Part shown: piece by piece, positions 41,688 through 52,813 of the stretch
How positions within the stretch are numbered: position 1 is the stretch's first letter
How the letters are laid out: each line of letters starts with the position of its first letter
From: Lasioglossum baleicum
Lineage: Eukaryota; Arthropoda; Insecta; Hymenoptera; Halictidae
Reading direction: 5' to 3'
NCBI RefSeq assembly: GCF_051020765.1
Contig: NW_027469106.1
Span: 496,001 to 560,000 of the forward strand
Length of the DNA: 64,000 nucleotides
Made by a program: the position numbers and the translations under genes
Notes under the pieces: model-generated
Seen by the model: the letters and a program-made list of their open reading frames with translations, nothing else
What the model was told of the DNA's origin: nothing
Databases searched by the model: none

Positions 41688-44528
41688 GGTGTGAGTGCGT
41701 TCCTTGAATTTACCGGACAAACTTGTATCCAGAATAAAGAGCTTGGGGTGCTCCGTGCGAATAATAATATAACCGCAAATTGATGTACGACCAGATTCTG
41801 TCAACGCGAATGTGGTGTCTTCAGATTCCACCATATATAGTGTAGGTGAGAACTTTGTCTTTGTAGAAACTCTGGTAGCTAGTCCTTCGTAGAGAACGTC
41901 GTAGCTATTGAACTTGCAGTAATCGTTGGGAACGACGTCCCAGAATGTATGTCCATCTTGCGTATCAAGGCAGCTTCCTTTTGTGAAGGAGCATATTTGT
42001 CCTGACTGTAGATGGATCTGACCTGTAGAGAGCTTCACTGTTGCTGTGTAGTCCCTCAGGGTTATTCGAACAATGGCCTGTACAACGACACTGGTCCAAG
42101 TGCCGAATGGGTCGTTGTACGTTGTTCCCGCGCATTGCCCGTTATTTTGAAGTTCTCCCGCCAATGTGAGGCTGCGGGATGTAGTAGAATTGGGCTGGAC
42201 TCCCGTGACCTGGGCGGTCGGAGTGATGAGGATTGTTCCGGTCTTTTGCAACTCGGAACAGGTTTCACTGGTGGTTGCCAGTAAATATTCCTGTCGTCCG
42301 TTCGTGACGATGGAAACATGTGAGTGCATGCCACAATAGAATATCGTGCGGTCGATTTCTATGTGGCACTGGATTACTCTCGTCTGAGTAAATTCTGCTA
42401 GTTGTAGCAATTGGATTTTTACTGAGTCCTCCGTGGGCTTGATTTCTTCAGGCTCGCAATCAGGAATATCGATGATGGAGAACGTTGTCGTGTTCAGTGT
42501 AGATCCTCCACAATCGTATCCGATGAGGGTGTACACTCGCGTGGCTATAGAGAGTAAGATGGCAACTTGGATCGGCTGCATGATTACAGTTTCGTGTGTG
42601 TCTAAGGACTGACGGTCTTCTAAGGCGATTGCTGTTTCGGAGGAGCGGTGTTGCGATGTGATATGCTGATCTTCCAGTGGTGGAAGGAGATTTTGCTGAC
42701 CAGAGGTTTCGTATTTCGCTCGTTTAATCTGGTAGGGGTATCTGTTATCGCGAGGGTACTCGGATTTATATTTCTTTCTTGCTGACTCGTATTTCGCCGT
42801 AGCGCAGAGATTAATTTTATCGTATTCGTTTCGCTTCGCATGGCAACGTGCAGATGGAAGTTGAAAGGAATCGAGTTTCTGTGGATCATCAAATATATGA
42901 TTTTGAAGTAAGTTAAGAAGTTCTTTTACTCTGGAGGCTTTGATATCCTTCTCTGGTTTAGAACTGTCACTGGGTTTATTGTGCAATATAGAACAGACCT
43001 GCTTACATATGGGTCTTGAAGATCTTTGATTGTCGTAGGAATGGAGTTGGTCTTGGAATTGATCGGGCTGGTTACCGGAGTTAGAATAAGGATCGGGCTG
43101 GTTACCGGAGTTAGTATAAGAATCGGGCTGGTTACCGGAGTTAGTATAATGATCGGGCTGGTTACCGGAGTTAGTATGAGAATCGGGCTGGTTACCGGAG
43201 TTAGTATGAGAATCGGGCTGGTTACCGGAGTTAGTATAAGAATCGGGCTGGTTACCGGAGTTAGAATAAGAATCGGGCTGGTTACCGGAGTTAGTAATGT
43301 CGGGATGGTTACCGAATACGTCGGGATGATACCCGGAAGTAGAATGGTCGGGATGGTTACCGAATACGTCGGGATGGTTCCCGGAATTAGAAAGGTCGGG
43401 ATGGTTACCGAATGCGTCGGGATGATACCCGGAATTAGAAAAGTCGGAAGAGTACGACTCGATTTCTTCCATCTCCAATGGGGGCAATCGAAATGAAACT
43501 CTTTCCGACGAGGTGTTAAAACACCGGAGGCTCGCTTTGCCTTTACGATTGGTGACGACGCAGTCACCCAGGAATACATCCGGCGCTACATTAACACGGC
43601 GGATATATCCCTGTTTAGGTCCTTCGACGTCGACCGCTATGCACGCAACGGTACGAGGTTCGAGGACGAATTCTTCGGATTTCGGAAGAGTCTTTGTTCG
43701 GACTCGATCCTCACGCTCCACGATCCGACTTCTCGCAGTGTACTCCGATATCTCTCGAGTCTCCTTCGATTCCGGCCGGCTTTTCACGGCGTTTTTCTCT
43801 AGGGAGCACTCGATCGAATCCCGAGGAGGCATTGAAATAACCTCCGTCACCGGAGCTCTGCAAGGTCTGACCGCGGGTGCACGAGGATTTGAGGAAGACA
43901 CTCGAACGTTCCCTGCCGAATGTTCCTCACGCTTGGCGGCTGGAGTTTTAACGAGATCGTTGGTCATAGACGAAGGCATTGAAATAACCTCTGCTGCCAA
44001 TTTATCGCGAGGCTCAGCCGTGGGCGCGCAAGGGTTCGAGAAGGGAACCCGAATGTTTCCTATCATAATGTATTCATTCGCAAAGGAGATCTCGGCTCCT
44101 GTTCTGAAGAAGGGAGAACCGAGGATTCCGTCGATGTTAATTGGGAAGTTTTCTTCCAAGACATGAAATTCAATAGGGTTTTGACCCTGTAAGTGTATCT
44201 TAATTTGACCGAGGGTTGGAATGGATCCCTCGGTTATTCCTTGGACTTCTATAGTGTTCGTATGATCTATAGGTAGATTTGGTTCTAGACTTGACGCACG
44301 AATTAAATTGATCTCCGAACCCGTGTCCAGCAAAAATTCACACTTCTTTTGTAATTGAGGGGCGGAGATTTTTACGCGCGGGATTGGTGAGTCTGCAGCA
44401 AGATTTACTGCTGAGACGAATCGTCGGACTGGTCGTTCGTCCGGATAGCTGTTTGGGTGCGGGCTGTAGTTTGGGTTGAAGATGCGGCCTCCCGCCTGGG
44501 GTTGGCTTCGGTCGGGAGGCCGGACTCG
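41688..44528 (-). pseudogene. env: Protease-linker-Env N-terminal segment of copy G
   Basis: The frame runs from the -1 frameshift site through the protease (Leu codon 44333; LDTGSE), the conserved block, a repeat array (43065-43440), env-type spacer and the Env N-terminal two-thirds (signal-like MQPIQVAILL, YDCGG). It is cut by H after KERTHTI. It carries the same order and spacer as D, with small residue differences. Confidence 0.88.
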
Positions 44529-45763
44529 TTTCCCGACCTCCTATTATTATTGAAAGTGCGCTTACGGCACTCGTGAATATCGTGCCCGGGGACTTTGCAG
44601 TAGTTGCAAAATTTGTTAGGGCTTGAGGGGCGGTCTGTGCGACCATCGCGGTACGTGTTTTGGTCGCGAGGATTATTTTCCCATCGCCGTTGCGGCGTCG
44701 GGGAGCGATAAGAGTCCCGGTTTAAGTTTCTCGAGGACTGCTGAGACGAGTCCGGTCTGTTATCGCGGCGTTCTTGAGTTCGCTCTGGAATGTCACGAGC
44801 GGACTCGTACGTGGAACGCTGGCGATACGGCCGGTTATCAGAGAAGCTGACTCGTTTTTCTTCGCGGATCAGTTCTCGTCGACGAGTCTGGTCTGACTCA
44901 TACTGCCTGTAAGCAGAGATGGCTGCTTCGAAAACAGTGGCAGGATTTCGCGAAGGGCAATGAAGCACTTCGGCACGCAGCTGGGGAAGGAGACCTCGTA
45001 GAAAACAATCTACTACGAAGCGATCTAGTTTTTCGTAATCAAGGCCAATATCTGTGGCATCTTGAATCGCGGTTCGAAGGTCTTTAACGCGATTGATGAA
45101 GTCTAAGATGTGCTCGTTTGGAGCTTGGAGTACACTCGCGAGATCGCCACGGTACTGGTCCACGAATTTATATGGGCCCAGCACTGTACGTAACTTTTCG
45201 CATAGTGCAGAAATTGTGGATATGTGCTCGCCTTCTATAGCGGCATAAGCACGATCGTGGAGTTTATTGCAGAGCAATTTCGTGAGGGCACGCTCTGCAG
45301 TGGCCGGTACGGTGTCACGCGCGCGTTTGCATGCACGTATGAATTGTAGGACGGAAGACGAAGTTCCGTCGAATCTAGGGACAAGCTCGGCGGCTTGTTT
45401 TAGAGCGAAATTGCCAGTAGGTTCATACTGTGGGATTTCGCGTGGCTCTGGCGGTGAAGGTTCCCGCATATTAGAGACGTTACTAGGGCCTGGTGTAGGC
45501 GATTGTTGACGTAGGCTTTGACTCGTGATTTGGATGTTATGAAGCTCTTTTCGTATTTCGTCGAGCATATTCTTTTGGTTTTGTGCGTCTTCTTCATATT
45601 TGAGACGCAATTTGGCAATAAAATCAGTTTCTTCTTTGAGATATTGCTCTCTACGGGCGAGGTCTTGCGCGTAAAGGAGTAACTCTTCCTCGGTCATTGG
45701 AGGAAGGTCTGCGTTAGGATCTGCTCGGAGATCCTTTTGAGATCGCGTGATTGGGCGAGACAT
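44405..45763 (-). CDS. gag: Gag of copy G (452 aa)
   Basis: Complete: ATG at 45763, coiled-coil-like N-region, capsid-like centre, zinc knuckle CNYCKVPGHDIHEC and terminal SSQQ stop. Differs from D and C by scattered substitutions (for example Lys for Glu in DYEKLDRF). Confidence 0.93.
   Translation of the reverse strand: MSRPITRSQKDLRADPNADLPPMTEEELLLYAQDLARREQYLKEETDFIAKLRLKYEEDAQNQKNMLDEIRKELHNIQITSQSLRQQSPTPGPSNVSNMREPSPPEPREIPQYEPTGNFALKQAAELVPRFDGTSSSVLQFIRACKRARDTVPATAERALTKLLCNKLHDRAYAAIEGEHISTISALCEKLRTVLGPYKFVDQYRGDLASVLQAPNEHILDFINRVKDLRTAIQDATDIGLDYEKLDRFVVDCFLRGLLPQLRAEVLHCPSRNPATVFEAAISAYRQYESDQTRRRELIREEKRVSFSDNRPYRQRSTYESARDIPERTQERRDNRPDSSQQSSRNLNRDSYRSPTPQRRWENNPRDQNTYRDGRTDRPSSPNKFCNYCKVPGHDIHECRKRTFNNNRRSGNESGLPTEANPRREAASSTQTTARTQTAIRTNDQSDDSSQQ
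44485..44534 (-). promoter_or_regulatory. Gag-Pro -1 frameshift site (copy G)
   Basis: Sense G GGA AAC at 44534-44528, 5-nt spacer, 10-bp stem formed by 44522-44513 and 44494-44485. Identical stem to C, D and J. Confidence 0.88.
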
Positions 45764-45855
45764 TTTGAAAGATATGAATGGGATTTAAGAAATGTGAACT
45801 TCGTACTGACACGCGTCGGGGCTTATTAATGCAAATATCGGCGACCACTTCGATG

Positions 45856-45872
45856 TCCTACCGACTGCGCCA
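45856..45872 (-). promoter_or_regulatory. tRNA-Ser primer-binding site (copy G)
   Basis: The same 17-nt TGGCGCAGTCGGTAGGA on the minus strand, 4 nt inside the 5' LTR. Confidence 0.85.
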
Positions 45873-45876
45873 AATT

Positions 45877-47815
45877 TGTCACGTCCGTCACTGTGTTTTT
45901 GTTACAGGTACCAGGAGAGAGAAAAGAGAACAGTGACAGACGGACGGTTGAGATATTATGATGAAAATGAGGAGTGGTCTTTCGTGCCGAGACAGCCGCG
46001 GGCTGTCATATGCACTAGGACAACCGATATTGCTATGATGCAGTCAAGAAAAGAACGACCGACGCGGTTACAAGAAGTGTCCGACAAGAATCGCGCGCGA
46101 GAGGATGCAACGAGAACGGTGAGTTTACAGGATTCAGCAATTATACAAGTTATTATACGACTCACCGCAATGTTGTATTAACGCCTAATAATATTGTTGC
46201 AGCAGGAACTGGCGGTACTGGCAGTAGGTGTCGTACATCGGATCTTCTATACAGATGTCCTCGAGGTGAGGGAGATCTGGCAGAGTTGCTGCTGCTCGGT
46301 TCGGGACGACATTAATGGCCTTGGATGCTGGCCGCAAGATGACACGTTGATGAGCTGGCAGAGGAACGTCACGGATGATTCGGCAACGGACCCTGGGAAC
46401 GATGATCGTGTCTCGGCTGTCGTCGTCGTCGGCTATGTCGATCACCTCTGGACAATCGACCGGATGTAGAACTGGCGTCGGAGCTCGCGAGAGGTCCGCG
46501 TGGTTGACCTCTTTAGGAGGGTTGCAAGGGCAACCGTATACAGAAACGTAATCGGACGCGTCACACGGAATGTGCTCGGTGGTTCCCAGAAGTTCTATCC
46601 ACTCGGTAGTAGCAATGATTTGATCGAGCACCGCTTTATTTCTTAACGCGCGTCTCAATTTAGCAAATTGATACTTGCGTCCCGCTCGACGTGGGCGTCG
46701 CATGGGTAAGGAATAGTAATGATGGAATATTAATAATATAATGAACTTCCACTTGTTATTAACCTTTTAGGTAGTTAACTCGCTTCACGTCTATAGTGGC
46801 GGCTCAGCGTTTCCACTGCGCACTTTAGACCAATTCTAGACGTGGCACGAGAACTTCTCTATGACTCGCTTCAAATTCCTTATTGGCGGCTCAGCGTTTC
46901 CACTGCGCACTTTAGACTAAGTCCGGATATGTCACGAGTTTAATATATTCGATGCAAGAACTGAATTGGAAGATGGTGTTGAACTAACACAAGAATAACA
47001 AGATCGAAGCACTGGTATAACAACGATATATTAAATAAGAACTGGTAAGTACACTGGTATACAATATGTAAGTAGTATTATAATAGGAGTAGTAATTGGA
47101 TTAATGAATAATGGATATAGTAATATGTTGTAGGAATAATGTATGAGAATTAGGAGTTGAGTTGAGTTGAGTTAGAGTTGGAATTGGAATTGGAATTAGG
47201 AGTGAAGGATCGACACACTTCACTATCGCGGAGCTAGACTGAACACGTCTGCTCTTGAAGCCGGACTGGCGGCTGAGGCCAGGTAGGCACGTCTGTGCGA
47301 GTCGCTGGCTGAAGGCGGACTGATGCAAGCGTCCGCTCTGCCTTGCCTCCTTCGTTCGGAGTGGGGATAGCTGACGCTGCAGTCTCTTTGTTCTTCAGTC
47401 GTCGGAGTGGGAGAACCGCTGACGCAGCAGCGTCTTCGCTCCCGGGGACTGCACGTGCATTTCTGCTGACGCTGCAGTCTCGTGGCTGTCCTATTGCCCT
47501 CTACGAGCGTGGGACTGCTGATGCAGCAGTCTTTGGACTTCTCGACGTTTCTAGAAGCTTCTAGATGCTTCCAGAGTGATGCAATACTTTATTGCATTAT
47601 GTGTCGTGGTGATGGGTTGAAACTGAGGTAAGGTGATGATCAAGGTGAAGTTATGGTGATGGGTAGAGACGGAGATAAGGATTAGAACAATACAATAATG
47701 AGATCTTAATACTATGTTCTTATTTCTAGGGGACGGTGTATGGATCTTATGCAGATCAGACCTTGTATACATAGTGTGTGTACAAGGCCAACGTCGTACA
47801 TCGGACGACGTAACA
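45877..47815 (-). repeat. 5' LTR of copy G (1939 bp)
   Basis: The same length as the 3' LTR and almost identical to it. Outer flank ATTG at 47816-47819 matches 27038-27041. Confidence 0.94.
46185..46703 (-). CDS. LTR-encoded basic/Cys-motif protein, copy G 5' LTR (172 aa)
   Basis: Intact and the same as 27350-27868. Function is unknown. Confidence 0.73.
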   Translation of the reverse strand: MRRPRRAGRKYQFAKLRRALRNKAVLDQIIATTEWIELLGTTEHIPCDASDYVSVYGCPCNPPKEVNHADLSRAPTPVLHPVDCPEVIDIADDDDSRDTIIVPRVRCRIIRDVPLPAHQRVILRPASKAINVVPNRAAATLPDLPHLEDICIEDPMYDTYCQYRQFLLQQYY

Positions 47816-47819
47816 ATTG

Positions 47820-47961
47820 AAATAACCCTCGTCATTGAACTATCGCGGGGCTCAGTCGGCAGTGCGCGTGAATTAGAGAACGGAATAGAAATGTTTCCGA
47901 TTAAAACAAATTGCCTTGCAAAGGAAATCTCAGCTCCTCCTATAAAGAAGGGCGAGCCGAG
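47820..47961 (-). pseudogene. Copy I, right segment: diverged protease fragment
   Basis: Encodes the flap-side part of a protease related to but different from D's (TLGSPFFIGGAEISFA), continuing on the other side of G into 25091-27041. It is cut on the right by J's 3' LTR. I's protease N-part, gag and 5' region are not found in the window. Confidence 0.83.
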
Positions 47962-49928
47962 TGTCACGTCCGTCACTGTGTTTTTGTTACAGGTACCAGG
48001 AGAGAGAAAAGAGAACAGTGACAGACGGACGGTTGAGATATTATGATTAAAATGAGGAGTGGTCTTTCGTGCCGAGACAGCCGCGGGCTGTCATATGCAC
48101 TAGGACAACCGATATTGCTATGGATGCAGTCAAGAAAAGAACGTCCGACGCGGTTACAAGGAGTGTCCCGACAAGAATCGCGCGCGAGAGGATGCAACGA
48201 GAACGGTGAGTTTACAGGATTCAACAATTATACAAGATATTATACGACTCACCGCAATGTTGTATTAACGCCTAATAATATTGTTGCAGCAGGAACTGGC
48301 GGTACTGACAGTAGGTGTCGTACATCGGATCTTCTATACAGATGTCCTCGAGGTGGGGAAGATCTGGCAGAGTTGCTGCTGCTCGGTTCGGGACGACGTT
48401 AGTGGCCTTGGATGCTGGCCGCAAGACGACACGTTGATGAGCTGGCAGAGGAACGTCACGGATGATTCGGCAACGGACCCTGGGAACGATGATCGTGTCT
48501 CGGCTGTCGTCGTCGTCGGCTATGTCGATCACCTCTGGACAATCGACCGGATGCAGAACTGGCGTCGGAGCTCGCGAGAGGTCCGCGTGGTTGACCTCTT
48601 TAGGAGGGTTGCAAGGGCAACCGTATACAGAAACGTAATCGGACGCGTCACACGGAATGTGCTCGGTGGTTCCCAGAAGTTCTGTCCACTCGGTAGTGGC
48701 GATGATTTGTTCGAGCACCGCTTTATTTCTTAACGCGCGTCTCAATTTAGCAAGTTGATACTTGCGTCCCGCTCGACGTGGGCGTCGCATGGGTAAGGAA
48801 TAGTAATGATGGAATATTAATAATATAATGAAAATGAACTTCCATTTGTTATTAACCTTTTAGGTAGTTAACTCGCTTCACGTCTATAGTGGCGGCTCAG
48901 CGTTTCCACTGCGCTCTTTAGACCAATTCTAGACGTGGCACGAGAACTTCTCTATGACTCGCTTCAAATTCCTTATTGGCGGCTCAGCGTTTCCACTGCG
49001 CACTTTAGACCAAGTCCGGATATGTCACGAGTTTAATATATTCGATGCAAGAACTGAATTGGAAGATGGTGTTGAACTAACACAAGAATAACAAGATCGA
49101 AGCACTGGTATAACAACGATATATTAAATAAGAACTGGTAAGTACACTGGTATACAATATGTAAGTAGTATTATAATAGGAGTAGTAATTGGATTAATGA
49201 ATAATGGACATTGTAATATGTTATAGGAATAACGTATGAGAATTAGGACTTGAGTTGAGTTGAGTTAGAGTTGGAATTGGAATTGGAATTAGGAGTGAAG
49301 GATCGACACACTTCACTTTCGCGGAGCTAGACTGAACACGTCTGCTCTTGAAGTCGGAAGAAGCCGGACTGGCACGTCCGTGCGAGTCGCTCGCTTGGAG
49401 CGAACCGTTCGAGTCGCTGGCTGAAGGCGGACTGATGCAAGCGTCCGCTCTGCCTTGCCTCCTTCGTTCGGAGTGGGGATAGCTGACGCTGCAGTCTCTT
49501 TGTTCTTCAGTCGTCGGAGTGGGAGAACCGCTGACGCAGCAGCGTCTTCGCTCCCGGGGACTGCACGTGCATTTCTGCTGACGCTGCAGTCTCGTGGCTG
49601 TCCTATTGCCCTCTACGAGCGTGGGACTGCTGATGCAGCAGTCTTTGGACTTCTCGACGTTTCTAGAAGCTTCCAGATGCTTCCAGAGTGATGCAATACT
49701 TTATTGCATTATGTGTCGTGGTGATGGGTTGAAACTGAGGTAAGGTGTTGATCAAGGTGAAGTTATGGTGATGGGTAGAGACGGAGATAAGGATTAGAAC
49801 AATAGAATATATGAGATCTTAATATTATGTTCTTATGTCTAGGGGACGGTGTATGGATCTTATGTAGATCAGACCTTGTATACATAGTGTGTGTACAAGG
49901 CCAACGTCGTACATCGGACGACGTAACA
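47962..49928 (-). repeat. 3' LTR of copy J (1967 bp)
   Basis: Shares D's U3 length variant (cgaaccgttcg/cgcttggagcg segment) and D's LTR-ORF sequence. Heat-shock element and motifs are conserved. Confidence 0.92.
48272..48790 (-). CDS. LTR-encoded basic/Cys-motif protein, copy J 3' LTR (172 aa)
   Basis: Intact, same as the D version (Glu at residue 27). Function is unknown. Confidence 0.74.
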   Translation of the reverse strand: MRRPRRAGRKYQLAKLRRALRNKAVLEQIIATTEWTELLGTTEHIPCDASDYVSVYGCPCNPPKEVNHADLSRAPTPVLHPVDCPEVIDIADDDDSRDTIIVPRVRCRIIRDVPLPAHQRVVLRPASKATNVVPNRAAATLPDLPHLEDICIEDPMYDTYCQYRQFLLQQYY

Positions 49929-49994
49929 CCTCCCAACGCGGAAAAGAAATTTCTTACAAGGAAGAAATTTCTCGCTCAACACTCGATCACACAC

Positions 49995-50210
49995 TCATTC
50001 ATGCGACGCATCGTCCGGAGGTACTCCGCGCAGGGAGCACAGTTCTCGGCGAGTATTTCCTATATTTGTACGAAACACTGGTCGCACTGAAATGTTGTCG
50101 GTGTCGGCACGTGGGGCTGGGGCTGGTTTTATGCAATTTATTTCGCTTTGTTCATTTTGCATAGTTGGGTTTTGGGTGGTTGGGGAATCACTGGTGTCAC
50201 TGTCACTTTT
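49995..50210 (-). CDS. Shared C-terminal tail reading frame of copy J
   Basis: Encodes DSDTSDSP..., a J-specific variant stretch, then KPAPAPRADTDN and the NIGNTRRELCSL end identical to Pol of A-C and Env of D and G, stopping at 49995-49997. There is a stop just upstream in this frame, and a CACCTGAG|AC acceptor-like site nearby, so it would need splicing to be joined to anything. Confidence 0.45.
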   Translation of the reverse strand, partial: KSDSDTSDSPTTQNPTMQNEQSEINCIKPAPAPRADTDNISVRPVFRTNIGNTRRELCSLRGVPPDDASHE

Positions 50211-50256
50211 GTCTCAGGTGACGAGATTACGGCTTTGGCACAAACACTCTGCATCT

Positions 50257-50667
50257 CTAATTTGCTTGAGTATTGGTGTCTTCGTCCGAGGAAGAGGTGC
50301 TTGAGTTTTCGTCCTCTTCTTCGTCGTCCGTGAGAATTTCGCCTCTTTCTCTTCTTATTCTGGCAGTGTCTGTTGCTGCCCGATCCAGTGCGAGGAGGAA
50401 GCTGCAGTGGATGCATTCCAATATTGGGGTTTCCCTCAATATGGGTTTTGTACACGCGTCGCATGCGTTCTTCCTTTTCCTTGTAAGAACGTGCGTGTAT
50501 ACGATGACCCTCCTGACTACCGCAGTGAGGCTGCAGGCAAGGCATAGTTCTCTGCCATTTAGGGAGATTCTGTGTCTGCCATTGTAGCAGAATATTCCCT
50601 GGTATCTGTAGATGAAGTCTCCGGCTTTGTTCGCCGATGGTCTCGCCGGTTGTAAGTGTCCGCACAT
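50257..50667 (-). CDS. Cargo protein of copy J: Cys-pair (zinc-ribbon-like), acidic tail, 136 aa
   Basis: ATG at 50667 in the context AACATGT. Three CX2C pairs (C42/C45, C69/C72, C85/C88), a single C27 and a basic stretch TRKRKNAC suggest a zinc-binding fold. The last 30 residues are Asp/Glu/Ser-rich (TDDEEEDENSSTSSSDED), like an activation or protein-binding tail. It occupies the position held by Env or RT in sister copies and is absent from them. It overlaps, in another frame, a longer open frame running from the protease, but the Cys spacing and acidic tail make this frame the likelier product. I do not recognise the family; it may be a captured host or viral gene. Confidence 0.6.
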   Translation of the reverse strand: MCGHLQPARPSANKAGDFIYRYQGIFCYNGRHRISLNGRELCLACSLTAVVRRVIVYTHVLTRKRKNACDACTKPILRETPILECIHCSFLLALDRAATDTARIRRERGEILTDDEEEDENSSTSSSDEDTNTQAN

Positions 50668-50689
50668 GTTGATCGTGTTTGTGGATACT

Positions 50690-52813
50690 GGACACGATGT
50701 GGTAGGCGGCTGGGAACAGGCTGGGATTCTGGCTGTAGGAACTTCTTTGAAGTGCTGCTGTCGTTTGTTCTGTATCTTCCGGCGGTGAAAGGAGATTCTG
50801 TCGACGCTGGGTTTCGGATTTCGCTCGCTTATCGGTGTTGACCGGACGCGTGATTATCGCGGATTCTAATTTCGCGTCAGCGGAGGTCTGTAATGAAATC
50901 TCCTGGGAGGGTTTCTTATCGCAAATCGCAGGAGACTCTACAATCATTGTTCGCGGGTTATTGCAAAGGTATAGTATAATACGAAATTTGTTTCTCCTTT
51001 TTGCTGACGCGTATTTTACAGACGTAAAATTCCTAGATGGATGGAAATCGCTTTGCGGTGCACGGATACTTGACCGTTGAGACTGGAAGAGATCATGTTC
51101 CGGCGAAAAATCAGAGGTAGGTTTTTGAAATGAAATATAGACTCTCTTTGACTCTGATTTAGAAATTATCGCGGGATGATCTTTTATGATCGACTCGTAT
51201 GCTCGGTCTATACGAGGTAGAGTTTTATGCTTTATTTTATGTAGACGTTCTGTCGTCTTTAGAGAATCAAAGGCGGGGACATTTCCTTTCAACCTAGACT
51301 CGGAATAGAAACAATCGGACTTGATACCGGAGCTTGTAGAATAAACCTTCATAGGTTTGAATTCGCGGGAGTCTTCTTTGGACTCTGGATTAAAATTGTC
51401 GGGATGGTTACCGAATACGTCGGGATGGTTACCGGAATTGAAAAGGTCGGGATGGTTACCGAATGCGTCGGGATGGTTACCGGAGTTAGAATGAGAATCG
51501 GGCTGGTTACCGGAGTTAGTATAATGATCGGGCTGGTTACCGGAGTTAGTATAAGAATCGGGCTGGTTAGCGGAGTTAGTAATGTCGGGATGGTTACCGA
51601 ATGCGTCGGGATGATACCCGGAATTAGAAAGGTCGGGATGGTTACCGAATGCGTCGGGATAGTTCCCGGAATTAGAAAGGTCGGGATGGTTACCGAATGC
51701 GTCGGGATGATACCCGGAATTAGAAAGGTCGGAAGAGTACGACTCGATTTCTTCCATCTCCAATGGGGGCAATCGAAATGAAACTCTTTCCGACGAGGTG
51801 TTAAAACACCGGAGGCTCGCTTTGCCTTTACGATTGGTGACGACGCAGTCACCCAGGAATACATCCGGCGCTACATTAACACGGCGGATATATCCCTGTT
51901 TGGGTCCTTCGACGTCGACCGCTATGCACGCAACGGTACGAGGTTCGAGGACGAATTCTTCGGATTTCGGAGGAGTCTTTGTTCGGACTCGATCCTCACG
52001 CTCCACGATCCGACTTCTCGCAGTGTACTCCGATATCTCTCGAGTCTCCTTCGATTCCGGCCGGCTTTTCACGGCGTTTTTCTCTAGGGAGTACTCGATC
52101 GAATCCCGAGGAGGCATTGAAATAACCTCCGTCACCGGAGCTCTGCAAGGTCTGACCGCGGGTGCACGAGGATTTGAGGAAGACACTCGAACGTTCCTTG
52201 CCGAATGTTCCTCACGCTTGGCGGCTGGAGTTTTAACGAGATCGTTGGTCATAGACGAAGGCATTGAAATAACCTCTGCTGCCAATTCATCGCGAGGCTC
52301 AGCCGTGGGCGCGCAAGGGTTCGAGAAGGGAACCCGAATGCTTCCTATCGTAATGTATTCATTCGCAAAGGAGATCTCGGCTCCTGTTCTGAAGAAGGGA
52401 GAACCGAGGATTCCGTCGATGTTAATTGGGAAGCTTTCTCCCAAGACATGAAATTCGACAGGGTTTTGACCCTGTAAGTGTATTTTGATTTGACCGAGAG
52501 TTGGAATGGATCCCTCGGTTATTCCTTGGACTTCTATAGTGTTCGTATGATCTATAGGTAGATTTGGTTCTAGACTTGACGCACGAATTAGATTGATCTC
52601 CGAACCCGTGTCTAACAAAAATTCACACTTCTTTTGTAATTGAGGGGCGGAGATTTTTACGCGCGGGATTGGTGAGTCTGCAGCAAGATTTACTGCTGAG
52701 ACGAATCGTCGGACTGGTCGTTCGTCCGGATAGCTGTTTGGGTGCGGGCTGTAGTTTGGGTTGAAGATGCGGCCTCCCGCCTTGGGTTGGCTTCGGTCGG
52801 GAGGCCGGACTCG
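50690..52813 (-). CDS. Protease and type II linker frame of copy J
   Basis: Open from the frameshift site (52813) through the protease (Leu codon 52618; LDTGSE), conserved block, repeat array (51400-51730), then the type II linker (ESKEDSREFKPM..., RRQNLL) that precedes Env in copy I. Near 50780 similarity to I stops and J-specific sequence begins. The frame stays formally open to 50138, but that part overlaps the 136-aa ORF and looks like a shadow. J is a mosaic: type I protease, type II linker, new cargo. Confidence 0.8.

Larger units (their letters stand above)
27042..47815 (-). mobile_element. Copy G: env-type element (TSD ATTG), split by copy D and solo LTR H
   Basis: LTRs at 27042-28980 and 45877-47815 are both 1939 bp and nearly identical (for example 28209 A versus G). 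ATTG flanks at 27038-27041 and 47816-47819. Without D and H the element is about 9.3 kb: LTR, PBS, gag, frameshift site, protease, linker, Env, tail, LTR. It has no RT or integrase. The env frame resumes across both insertions, so G was intact when D and H arrived. Confidence 0.93.

Noticed and set aside
50138..50689. C-terminal part of the 826-aa frame in copy J as a genuine protein extension
   Set aside because: In this stretch the composition is atypical and overlaps, in another frame, the 136-aa ORF with organised Cys pairs and an acidic tail. I treat it as a shadow, with moderate certainty.
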